A stretch of 64,000 bases of DNA from Staphylococcus sp. ACRSN (lineage in GTDB: Bacteria; Bacillota; Bacilli; Staphylococcales; Staphylococcaceae): assembly GCF_022346615.1 (NCBI RefSeq), contig NZ_JAKRNS010000012.1, positions 52,660 to 116,659 on the forward strand, written 5' to 3'. The position numbers and the translations under genes are program-made. Positions 35,979 through 44,424 of the stretch are shown here, in pieces. Position 1 is the stretch's first letter. Every line of letters starts with the position of its first letter. The notes below the pieces were generated by a model. It was not told the DNA's origin, did not search any database, and was given only the letters and a program-made list of their open reading frames with translations.

Positions 35979-36016
35979 AAAGAGAGTTAATCCGCAATAG
36001 ATTAACTCTCTTTTTT
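35979..36016. terminator. Terminator between agrA and scrK
   Basis: The stem AGAGAGTTAAT and its complement, with a 10-nt loop, has T-tracts on both sides. Confidence 0.9.
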
Positions 36017-36047
36017 ATTAAAAATATGATTTCTGTTCTAAACTATT

Positions 36048-37013
36048 TTATTTGATTAATGCTTCATTTACTTCTTTTAAATCAGGTAAACTATCAATTG
36101 CTCCATATTTTGTTGTAACAGTCGCTGCAACATAATTACTAAATGTTAAAATTGATTCGCCTTCTTCTTTTAATTGTTGTATGACATCCGTTTTTTCAGA
36201 AGTTACAAGTCTACTAATTAAAGCGCCAATAAATGCATCTCCCGCACCTGTTGTATCAACTGCTTTAACTTTAACCCCTTTTTTGTCAATGACTGTACCA
36301 TCTTTAAAAAACAATACAGCTCCTTCAGGACCTTTTGTATATATTACAACTTGTACATTGCCTTGGAACAGCCATTGAATTGCTTTTTCTTCGTCTTTTA
36401 AACCTGTAACAAATGACAATTCTTCATCTGAAATTTTTACTACATTGGCTAGTGGTAAGAATTCATGAATTGCATTTTTACAATCCGCTTCACTTTCCCA
36501 TAAAGGTAATCTAACATTAGGGTCAAACACAATTGTACCGCCCGCTTTTTGAACTTTTTCAATCAAAGCTTTATGTGCCTGTTTCATCGGACTTTCTACT
36601 AAATCTACCGAACAAAAATGCAATATATCATTTTCTGTAACATCAATATCTTCTACATCCTGAGCTTTGAACAGCATATCTGCAGAAGGTTTACGATAAA
36701 ATGAAAAGTCTCGTTCCCCATCTTTTGTTAAACTAACAAAAGCTAATGCAGTGTTCGCTTCAGTTGTTCTTTTGAGATAATTTGTCTTCACACCAATAGC
36801 TTCTATTGTTTCAACAATCAAATCACCAAATGCATCATCACCCAGTCGCGTAATCATTTCAGCATTTCCACCTAATTTTGTTGTAGTACACGCAACATTA
36901 CAAGGTGCTCCTCCTACTTGTCGAGAAAATCCTTCGACATCTTTTAATTTTGAATCTGTTGTATTAGGTATAAAATCTATAAGCGCTTCTCCAATTGCAA
37001 GTAATCGTTTCAT
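36048..37013 (-). CDS. scrK: Fructokinase (PfkB family)
   Basis: This 321-residue sugar kinase phosphorylates the fructose released by sucrose-6-phosphate hydrolase. The PfkB signatures are GGAPCNVACTTTKLGG near residue 33 and DTTGAGDAFIGAL near residue 250, with Asp as catalytic base. It begins 3 nt after the scrB stop, so the two are co-transcribed. Confidence 0.93.
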   Translation of the reverse strand: MKRLLAIGEALIDFIPNTTDSKLKDVEGFSRQVGGAPCNVACTTTKLGGNAEMITRLGDDAFGDLIVETIEAIGVKTNYLKRTTEANTALAFVSLTKDGERDFSFYRKPSADMLFKAQDVEDIDVTENDILHFCSVDLVESPMKQAHKALIEKVQKAGGTIVFDPNVRLPLWESEADCKNAIHEFLPLANVVKISDEELSFVTGLKDEEKAIQWLFQGNVQVVIYTKGPEGAVLFFKDGTVIDKKGVKVKAVDTTGAGDAFIGALISRLVTSEKTDVIQQLKEEGESILTFSNYVAATVTTKYGAIDSLPDLKEVNEALIK

Positions 37014-37016
37014 AAC

Positions 37017-38498
37017 TTATTTATCATCCTTCAAATCATATTTGGTAAATCTTAGGTAAGCTTGTCCAGATTCAGTCGATGCTTTAATACCAGTAGCTTC
37101 TTCATCAGTGAATATTCTTGAAGTTAACACACTTTCGCCATCATTACAGAATATTTCAATACTTGAGGTATCAACAAAAATTCTTAATTGAGAAAGATCT
37201 GTGTCTAATGTTGTTGTTCTTGTCACACCCTCAACTGGTTCTGGTAATGAACCACTTTCACTACGATCTAATGTTAATTTTTTTGAGCGTGTATCATAAG
37301 TAATCAATGTTGAAAATTGTTTTGAAGTTCGTACTTCAAAATATAATGCCGTAGCATCATTTTCTAAAATGTCTATAATCAGTTCATACTGTGTACCTTC
37401 ATATGGATATAATTGTCTTGCAAATTTATTCGCATATCCTAGAGCTGTTTCTTCGTTAGTTCTTAAAGATTCTAATGCTTTAATTGGACGTTGTTTAAGT
37501 TTACCTTCTTCAATTGTTAAAACTCTTGGAAGTGTCAAACAGTGTGCCCAACCATCATTATCTGAAGGATAACTTGTATCAGGTAACCCCATCCAACCAA
37601 TTAATATACGTTGACCATCTTTATCTAAAAATGTTTGAGGTGCATAAAAATCAAAGCCATGATCTAATTCAAAAAAATCGCCATGATTCATAGATAAATT
37701 TTCAATATCATATTGTCCCATTATATAACCAGATTGATAAATATTTTTGAATTTTTCACCATCTGATTCTAACCCTTGTGGACAAAACATAAGTATGTCA
37801 TAACCATTTAAATTGAAGTAATCCGGACATTCCCACATATATCCAAATGCATCTAATTTTGTTTCAATTTCTCCTTGAAAAGTCCAATTCACTATATCCT
37901 TAGAACTATACTGTAGCACTCTACCCTGTTCTAATTCATTTTGTGCTGCAATAATTGCATAATAGATACCATCTTTTGTAAATACTTTAGGATCTCTGAA
38001 ATGTTGCGTATAACCTTCAGGTGGTTCAGCAATAACCGCTTTAGGAAATTTTTCTACTTCTTGATCTGCGTTTACTTTCGCAATATGTTGACTAGAATAC
38101 CTATTCCATTCTTTATCACGATGGTTTGCAGTATACATGTAATATAAATGCTGATTATATTCAAAAGCACTACCACTATATACTCCATGACTATCATCTT
38201 TTGTATCTGGCTTTACAGTCGCTCCAATAGGTTTAAAATGTACTAAATCTTCACTTGTGTATGTATACCAATATTTCAATCCATGTACTGCCCCTAGAGG
38301 AAACCATTGATGAGAAACATAATATTTACCATTGAAAAATATTAAACCATTAGGATCATTAAGTAATCCCGTAGTTGGCTGAATATGATATGTTTGTCTA
38401 TATATTGAAGCTTTAACTTTGTCTGTTAAATCATCGAGTGTTTGTTGGTCTATATCTTCTATTCTTTGATAGCGTTGTTCTCTTGTCCATTCCGTCAT
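37017..38498 (-). CDS. scrB: Sucrose-6-phosphate hydrolase (GH32)
   Basis: This 493-residue GH32 enzyme splits sucrose-6-phosphate to glucose-6-phosphate and fructose. The catalytic residues lie in GLLNDPNGL (nucleophile Asp), HFRDPKVF (transition-state Asp) and MWECPDYF (acid/base Glu). A C-terminal beta-sandwich follows from about residue 340. TAGGAGG precedes the ATG. An operator-like palindrome is 23 bp upstream. Confidence 0.95.
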   Translation of the reverse strand: MTEWTREQRYQRIEDIDQQTLDDLTDKVKASIYRQTYHIQPTTGLLNDPNGLIFFNGKYYVSHQWFPLGAVHGLKYWYTYTSEDLVHFKPIGATVKPDTKDDSHGVYSGSAFEYNQHLYYMYTANHRDKEWNRYSSQHIAKVNADQEVEKFPKAVIAEPPEGYTQHFRDPKVFTKDGIYYAIIAAQNELEQGRVLQYSSKDIVNWTFQGEIETKLDAFGYMWECPDYFNLNGYDILMFCPQGLESDGEKFKNIYQSGYIMGQYDIENLSMNHGDFFELDHGFDFYAPQTFLDKDGQRILIGWMGLPDTSYPSDNDGWAHCLTLPRVLTIEEGKLKQRPIKALESLRTNEETALGYANKFARQLYPYEGTQYELIIDILENDATALYFEVRTSKQFSTLITYDTRSKKLTLDRSESGSLPEPVEGVTRTTTLDTDLSQLRIFVDTSSIEIFCNDGESVLTSRIFTDEEATGIKASTESGQAYLRFTKYDLKDDK

Positions 38499-38520
38499 TA
38501 TTTATCCTCCTAAGTGTTTT

Positions 38521-38534
38521 TGGTACCGGTTCCA
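38521..38534. promoter_or_regulatory. Candidate ScrR operator
   Basis: TGGTACCGGTTCCA is a near-perfect 14-bp palindrome centred on CCGG, typical of LacI-family operators. It lies between scrR and scrB, just upstream of the scrB start. Confidence 0.7.
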
Positions 38535-38565
38535 CAATGATCTATTACATCATATCATGTTTCAT

Positions 38566-39528
38566 TTAATATTTAAATGCTAGGGTTACATCAATTGTTA
38601 GACGTTTCTCAATTGCTTGTTGCATAATCATCTGATTGAGCTGGTTCATTGCTACTTCTCCAGCATATTCAAAATGATATATCACTGTACTAATTGAGGG
38701 AGATACAATTTCAGTTACTGGATTTCCACCGAATCCCACTATAAATTGCTTGTCTACTTTTTTATGGTGTTCTGAAGTATATTTATGTACAGCCAAAGCA
38801 ATTGAATCTGTTGCCCCTACAATAGCATCGAAATGAGGCTGAGTTTCTAATTCTTCTGTAACATCGAACAATGCTTCCTGATAATTAAACGAAGTTAATG
38901 AAATGCTCGGTTCAATACTATATTCTCGAAGGCCAGCAATTAAACCTGACTTCCTATCAATTCCAACAGCAATGTCACTTTCAGTTACACCAAAAAATTT
39001 GACGTTCTTATATTGGGATTTTCCGAGTGCTTGACCGACAACATAGCCTGCATGAAAGTCATTATGTATTACGCAATGTAATTGTTCGTGCTCTTGTCCC
39101 ACGATGATGACTGGCACTTGAATTTTATTAATTATTGTTAAATGACGTTCTGTAATTTCAGTTGCCATTAAAACAATACCATCTACTTTGCTACGATAAA
39201 ATGTCTCTAGTGCTTCTAATTCTTTCTCTACATTTAAATTTGTATAGTTAAGCAATAAACTATAGTTCAATTCATCGCATATCGTTTTAACACCTTTTAC
39301 TGTCTCGTCAACTGCGTAAGAATTCATTCTTGGAATAATTGCGCCAATCATATTCGTTCTGTGTGCTCTTAAACTTTGTGCAAATTGATTAGGTTGGTAA
39401 TCATTTTCTTGAATGATTTTATCTAGTTTTTGTTTTGTTTTCACACTAACTGAACCATTATTTAAATATCTAGAAACAGTACTTTTTGATACCCCTGCAA
39501 TTTTTGCAATATCTGCAATATTTTTCAT
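38566..39528 (-). CDS. scrR: Sucrose operon repressor (LacI family)
   Basis: This is a 320-residue LacI regulator with N-terminal helix-turn-helix NIADIAKIAGVSKSTVSRYLNNG and a sugar-binding core. It lies upstream of scrB-scrK on the same strand, as in other staphylococci, and should repress them in the absence of sucrose. GAGAGTGAGAG precedes the ATG. Confidence 0.92.
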   Translation of the reverse strand: MKNIADIAKIAGVSKSTVSRYLNNGSVSVKTKQKLDKIIQENDYQPNQFAQSLRAHRTNMIGAIIPRMNSYAVDETVKGVKTICDELNYSLLLNYTNLNVEKELEALETFYRSKVDGIVLMATEITERHLTIINKIQVPVIIVGQEHEQLHCVIHNDFHAGYVVGQALGKSQYKNVKFFGVTESDIAVGIDRKSGLIAGLREYSIEPSISLTSFNYQEALFDVTEELETQPHFDAIVGATDSIALAVHKYTSEHHKKVDKQFIVGFGGNPVTEIVSPSISTVIYHFEYAGEVAMNQLNQMIMQQAIEKRLTIDVTLAFKY

Positions 39529-39614
39529 ATACTCTCACTCTCATTATTTGGCTATTGTAAACAATCTTATTCTATCATATTGCAACCGCTTTAAATACTA
39601 TTTAAAATAAAAAC

Positions 39615-39656
39615 CACCTTGAATTTACTAGGTAGTTTCTAGTTTTGTTCAAGGTG
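39615..39656 (-). terminator. Terminator after tusA-like gene
   Basis: The stem CACCTTGAA/TTCAAGGTG with a 24-nt loop is followed on the reverse strand by GTTTTTATTTT. Confidence 0.65.
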
Positions 39657-39671
39657 ATTAATATTTAAAAA

Positions 39672-39896
39672 CTATGCTTTTTGTATTGTGATTGTCCAAG
39701 ATGCATCGTCTAATTGTTCATAGTTTGTAACTGGATAACTTTGTTCAGCAGCCCAATTTGGTAAGGCTTCAGTTGCTTGAGTACAATCAAAATCAATTTT
39801 TAACTCGTCACCAAGTTCTAACGTATCCATTTTTTTCTGAGCTTCGATTAATGGGAATGGGCAAACCATACCTACTGTACCTAATTCATATATCAT
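39672..39896 (-). CDS. TusA/SirA-family sulfur carrier (TsuB-like)
   Basis: This 74-residue protein has the CPxP motif (GMVCPFPLIEAQKKM), whose Cys carries a persulfide in the family. It is encoded 20 bp downstream of a YeeE/TsuA-type transporter, the same pairing as TsuA-TsuB in thiosulfate uptake. AGGAGG precedes the ATG. Confidence 0.88.
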   Translation of the reverse strand: MIYELGTVGMVCPFPLIEAQKKMDTLELGDELKIDFDCTQATEALPNWAAEQSYPVTNYEQLDDASWTITIQKA

Positions 39897-39916
39897 AAAT
39901 CAATACCTCCTATATA

Positions 39917-41011
39917 TTATGTCGTTTGTGTTCCATTTGAAACAGAATGCGTACTACTAGTTTGTGATTTTTGTGCTTTCTTCATAGGTCTAACAAAAAT
40001 AAAGTAACTCATTGTCCATGCACCTAAAATCATAGAAGCTAAAGCAATCCATCCTTTCCATGACATTGTTGCAGTTTCAACTAAACCATTACCTATTGAG
40101 CAACCACCTGCTACCGAAGCACCGAATCCCATTAAGACCCCACCAATTACACTATTACGTATCGTTTTCTTGTCGGGAAGTCTCCATTTAAATTCACGAG
40201 ATCCTTTTGCTGCTATATATGATCCTACAAATATACCTAGTACTAAGAAAACGCCCCAGTCTAGTAATTTAAAATCACCGGTTACTAAAAATTGTACAAT
40301 ATTCGCGGATGGTGTTGTAATACCTAATCCATACATTCTACCTGTTGTTTCACTGACTGGCCACGCGATTAAAGCAACTAATCCTACCGCTATGGCTGCA
40401 ATAAATGGATGATATTTCTTTTCGAATAATACATGTCTTATACCTGTAAATTTTTGTTTCAATTTAGGCATTGCAAATTTAGGCTTCGGTTTACGTAACG
40501 TTCTCACTACTAATAATGCTGTAATTATCGTTAATATTAAGACCCAAATCCATGTTGGAATACCTGTAGTTTGTGCCATGCTTGTATTCACATTTGTTGG
40601 TTTATTTAAACCATTCATGAGTGGCAATAAAATACCAAACTTAGTTGCCGCTGAAGTAAATCCATAAGCGACTAATGCTAACCAACTTCCTATTAAGCCT
40701 TCACCAGCTCTGTACCATGTACCTGTAGCACATCCACCTGATAAAATAATTCCTATTCCAAAAATAAATGAACCGATTACGGTACCAACAACTGGATAAG
40801 AAGCCTTCGGAATCTCTACAATTCCAGTTGATGTTAATATAAGCAAACCAATACTTTGTACTGTTATTGCAATTAATAATGCATAAAACATCTTATTGTT
40901 CTTTTGCACATACATATCTCTAAATCCACCTGCTAAACAAAACCTAGTTCTTTGCATAACAAAACCTAAAAGTGCACCGACAAACAGCCCACTTATGATT
41001 AACCAAGCCAT
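39917..41011 (-). CDS. YeeE/YedE-family sulfur transporter (TsuA-like)
   Basis: This 364-residue membrane protein has two homologous halves. The conserved Cys motifs are RTRFCLAGGFRD, LSGGCATGTWYRAGEG and AGGCSIGNGLVE, which relay thiosulfate-sulfur in TsuA. The ATG at 41011 follows GAGG with 7-nt spacing and begins MAWLIISGLFVGAL. An upstream ATG at 41077 would add a polar stretch unlike the family. Confidence 0.88.
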   Translation of the reverse strand: MAWLIISGLFVGALLGFVMQRTRFCLAGGFRDMYVQKNNKMFYALLIAITVQSIGLLILTSTGIVEIPKASYPVVGTVIGSFIFGIGIILSGGCATGTWYRAGEGLIGSWLALVAYGFTSAATKFGILLPLMNGLNKPTNVNTSMAQTTGIPTWIWVLILTIITALLVVRTLRKPKPKFAMPKLKQKFTGIRHVLFEKKYHPFIAAIAVGLVALIAWPVSETTGRMYGLGITTPSANIVQFLVTGDFKLLDWGVFLVLGIFVGSYIAAKGSREFKWRLPDKKTIRNSVIGGVLMGFGASVAGGCSIGNGLVETATMSWKGWIALASMILGAWTMSYFIFVRPMKKAQKSQTSSTHSVSNGTQTT

Positions 41012-41137
41012 TACATAACCTCTTTCCCCGATAAAATCAATAAGATTAATAATATTAGAGTTAGAGTAACTTTTCAACCTCTTAGCTCAATATATATTTA
41101 GATTTAGATTTTCCAAACCCAAATAAAATTAGGACAT

Positions 41138-41180
41138 TTAAAAAGCAGATAATATTGGTTGACGTAAAATTATCTGCCTT
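41138..41180 (-). terminator. Terminator after the sugar MFS gene
   Basis: The stem GCAGATAAT/ATTATCTGC is followed on the reverse strand by five T residues. Confidence 0.75.
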
Positions 41181-41196
41181 ATTAATTTTTCATAAA

Positions 41197-42456
41197 TCAA
41201 CTTATTTTTTTAATTTTTTTATTCATAGTAATTTTTTGATAATCTACTTTATCATTATTCATTAATAACGCTCCTAAACAAACAAAAACGATAATAATTA
41301 AAGACATGAGAATATAAGTACTTTGAAAGCCTATACTCACATAGAGTTTCCCCATTACTAATGAGAAAAAAGCTACGCCTAATTGTTTTGCTACATTAAA
41401 CGCAAGCATGTAAACTGTCGCGGATAACCTAATATCAAAAGTCCCTACAATATATTTCATTATAGAAACTAACATTAATGGCATTTCTAAGGCTGCCAAT
41501 AGTCTAAAAAATGATAGTAGCCAAACTTCATCAGTAAATGCTGTACCAATAACTCTTAAGAATAAAATAATTCCGAATAGAAATAGACCATTTTTAGAAC
41601 CAATTTTATTTATAATCCATGGCATAAATAACATAACTACCGCTTCAATAAATATTTGTGTAGAAGTCAGCTTACTAAATAACGATTCTCCAGAACTTTG
41701 TTCCGAAAAAAATTTAACAAAATAGTTAGGAAATTGTTGATCAAACACATCATACAAACTTGCACTTCCTATAATTAATAAACATAAGCCCCAAAAGCTT
41801 TTATTTTTAAACAATTCCAAAATTGTATTTTTATTTACATATTCTTTTTCATTTTTAGTTGAATCATCTTTTTGGTAGTCAAATGCTTTCACTTTAATTG
41901 ACCATAGGATAATACCCAGTAATATAGCTGCTGTTGTACACACCCAAAAAATACTATTTGGTTGTTGCACAAACATAATACCTCCAACAAATGCAAACGT
42001 ACCTCCAGCAATAGAACCAAACAATCTTGCATGACCATATTCAAAGGAATTTGCACGACTCGATTTTTCACAATATGCTTCGACGACGCCCACGCCACTA
42101 TACAAACACAAGCTAATAAATGAGCCACCCAATACACTACCTATGAACACGTTCATATTTAATAGTGGGATGAAGGCATATTCAAAAAAGGGACCAATTA
42201 ACAATAAGCACAGAATAACAAAGGCGAACAAATACTTTTTCAAACCTAATTTATCTTGTATGATGCCATAAATCGGTTCAAGTACTATCGCAACAATAGA
42301 CATTGTCGAAAATACTATTCCTGCTTCAGCTGTATTTAAATGTGCTACTCTATTCAACCATAAAGGTAAAAAAGTAATAATTAAGGTCCATATGGCAAAA
42401 TAAAAGAAGTTAAGTCCACCGAAACTCCAAAATGTTACACGCTTAAAATTAATCAT
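41197..42456 (-). CDS. Oligosaccharide:H+ symporter-like MFS transporter (LacY-type)
   Basis: This 419-residue, 12-span protein has the start KRVTFWSFGGLNFFYFAIWTLIITFLPLWL, typical of the LacY/oligosaccharide symporter group. It overlaps the GH43 stop by 8 bp. The ATG at 42456 has GGAG 8 nt upstream. An ATG at 42471 is possible with GGTGA. Coupling to GH43 suggests import of a plant-type oligosaccharide, but the sugar is not defined. Confidence 0.8.
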   Translation of the reverse strand: MINFKRVTFWSFGGLNFFYFAIWTLIITFLPLWLNRVAHLNTAEAGIVFSTMSIVAIVLEPIYGIIQDKLGLKKYLFAFVILCLLLIGPFFEYAFIPLLNMNVFIGSVLGGSFISLCLYSGVGVVEAYCEKSSRANSFEYGHARLFGSIAGGTFAFVGGIMFVQQPNSIFWVCTTAAILLGIILWSIKVKAFDYQKDDSTKNEKEYVNKNTILELFKNKSFWGLCLLIIGSASLYDVFDQQFPNYFVKFFSEQSSGESLFSKLTSTQIFIEAVVMLFMPWIINKIGSKNGLFLFGIILFLRVIGTAFTDEVWLLSFFRLLAALEMPLMLVSIMKYIVGTFDIRLSATVYMLAFNVAKQLGVAFFSLVMGKLYVSIGFQSTYILMSLIIIVFVCLGALLMNNDKVDYQKITMNKKIKKIS

Positions 42457-43441
42457 TAGCTTCAACTCCATTCACCTTGACTGAATGAGGCGTTTGTCGA
42501 TTATCACGCACAGGTGAACCAAAACTAGGCCAATTATTATGCCATTCAATAAACTGTGCACGCGCATGACGATTTGGATCATATAATGGATCACCTACTA
42601 TATCTGTATAATTTCTAGCATGATAAACCAATACATCATGAAGATTATCTTTAGATTTCGTAAATGAATTATGTCCCGGTCCGTATTGACCATTTTTAAT
42701 ATCGCTCGTAAATACAGGTTTCTCAACTTTTTGCCATGCGTTTAAATCAAGCACATCACTATCAATAGATGCAACGAGCATTCCCATACAATAATCAATT
42801 CCAGTAGCACTAGCAGAATACGTAAGAAATATTCGATGTTCTTTAATTAATATTGCTGGTCCTTCATTAACCCAAAAACCTTTACATTCCCAGTCATATT
42901 CAGGTACCGTTAACATTGTTGATTTCCCTTTTAGTGTCCAAGGATTAGACATTTCCGAAATATAGATATTAGAATGCCCAGATATATCGACATCTTGCTG
43001 TGCCCAAACATAATACAACCTACCATTTAACTCAAATACAGTTGCATCCAGTGCAAATGTTTCCCACCCTGTATCAATTTTCCCTTTATCTGTCCAGTTA
43101 TCTGAAAATGGATCGGCATTTCTATTTTCTAAAACAAACATTCTATGATTAAATGTGTCATCTTCAATTTGATTATTTGGAGCTGCAGCATAATAGATGT
43201 ACCAGTTACCATTTATTTTATGAATTTCTGGTGCCCAAATTAGTGCACTTTTCTCCCCCTGTTCATCTTTAGTCCAAATCACATGTTCTTCTGCATCATT
43301 TAAATCATTTAATGACATTGCTTTTCTCAAAATAATACGATCATACTTTGGATAAGAACCAGTAAAATAGTATGTCTTTGCATCTTTAAAAATAAATGGA
43401 TCCGCTCTTTGTATCACTATTGGATTGTTTATATGCTCCAT
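42449..43441 (-). CDS. Glycoside hydrolase family 43 enzyme
   Basis: This 330-residue five-bladed beta-propeller has the GH43 catalytic Asp in IQRADPFIFKD, a stabilising Asp in AGLA-type blade FALDATVFELNG, and the acid Glu in FWVNEGPAILIKE. Such enzymes are mostly arabinofuranosidases or xylosidases. No signal peptide is present, so it would act on imported oligosaccharide. This fits the overlapping MFS gene. AAGGGGG precedes the ATG, and a cre-like site lies just upstream. Confidence 0.85.
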   Translation of the reverse strand: MEHINNPIVIQRADPFIFKDAKTYYFTGSYPKYDRIILRKAMSLNDLNDAEEHVIWTKDEQGEKSALIWAPEIHKINGNWYIYYAAAPNNQIEDDTFNHRMFVLENRNADPFSDNWTDKGKIDTGWETFALDATVFELNGRLYYVWAQQDVDISGHSNIYISEMSNPWTLKGKSTMLTVPEYDWECKGFWVNEGPAILIKEHRIFLTYSASATGIDYCMGMLVASIDSDVLDLNAWQKVEKPVFTSDIKNGQYGPGHNSFTKSKDNLHDVLVYHARNYTDIVGDPLYDPNRHARAQFIEWHNNWPSFGSPVRDNRQTPHSVKVNGVEAND

Positions 43442-43463
43442 AAAATCCCCCTTAAATCTTTTT

Positions 43464-43480
43464 GAGAAAACGCTTTCAAT
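43464..43480. promoter_or_regulatory. cre-like site (CcpA) upstream of the GH43 gene
   Basis: On the reverse strand ATTGAAAGCGTTTTCTC matches the cre consensus WTGNAARCGNWWWCA except at its last base. It lies 23-39 bp upstream of the start codon, where CcpA binding would cause glucose repression. Confidence 0.7.
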
Positions 43481-43582
43481 AACAATGTATTATATTTGTC
43501 CGTATAAGTCAATGCAAAGTATTTATTGTCCGTACAAATATGCATATTTAATACTCTAACTTTAGCGATTAAATAAAGTTAT

Positions 43583-43623
43583 AAAAAAAAACGAATTTAC
43601 TTATTAAAAAAGTAAATTCGTTT
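43583..43623 (-). terminator. Terminator after rex
   Basis: The stem AACGAATTTACTT/AAGTAAATTCGTT is followed on the reverse strand by a long T-tract. Confidence 0.88.
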
Positions 43624-43630
43624 ACTAACT

Positions 43631-44272
43631 TTATTTATTGCTATAATTTTTCATAAAGAAAAGTAATGATTGTAATTCAATACCTAAATCTATATGATGT
43701 ACTTGTACATCTGACGGCGTCGATACTCTGCTTGGCGTGAAATTTAATATGCCTTTCACACCAGCTTCTACTAATTTGTCTGTAACTTGTTGTGCAACAC
43801 TTTCAGGCGTTGTAAGTATAACGATATCAATTTGTTCTCTTTGCAAAACATCAGTTATGTCAACGTAATTGCTAACGCTCACTTGACCTATTTGTGTCCC
43901 TATCACATCTTCTCGTATATCAAAAGCTTCCGTTATTGTCATCTCATCATGTATTGAGAAATTATACGTTAACAAAGCTTTTCCTAAGTTCCCTACACCA
44001 ACAATGGCTATTTTGATTTCATCGTTTTCACTAATTTCATTTTTGAAAAAATGTAATAAGCTATCTATATTATAGCCATAACCTTTTTTACCTAACTCTC
44101 CAAAATATGAAAAATCACGACGAATAGTAGCAGAATCTATATTCAAGCCTTCACTAATTGCTTTAGAATTCACTCTATCTATGCCCTTAGATTTTAATGT
44201 ATTGACGAATCTATAATATAACGGTAAACGTTTCAACGTTGCACGAGGAATCTTATCGCTTTGATTAGCCAA
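43631..44272 (-). CDS. rex: Redox-sensing repressor Rex
   Basis: This 213-residue regulator has an N-terminal winged helix ([59 protein letters not shown]) and a Rossmann domain with [11 protein letters not shown] near residue 90. It senses the NADH/NAD+ ratio and represses fermentation genes. The TTG at 44272 is chosen because AGGGGGA lies 7-8 nt upstream. The ATG at 44278 is only 1-2 nt from that site. Confidence 0.93.
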   Translation of the reverse strand: MANQSDKIPRATLKRLPLYYRFVNTLKSKGIDRVNSKAISEGLNIDSATIRRDFSYFGELGKKGYGYNIDSLLHFFKNEISENDEIKIAIVGVGNLGKALLTYNFSIHDEMTITEAFDIREDVIGTQIGQVSVSNYVDITDVLQREQIDIVILTTPESVAQQVTDKLVEAGVKGILNFTPSRVSTPSDVQVHHIDLGIELQSLLFFMKNYSNK

Positions 44273-44424
44273 GATCATGTCCCCCTAATTTAATTAATAA
44301 TGCTAAATAATCTAATAATTACTACAACATTATACATTAATGATATATAAAAATAAACACTGATAGTTTTATCCATAAGCTTTATACGGTAAAATAGATT
44401 ATGAATAGAGAGGTGCAAATTCGG

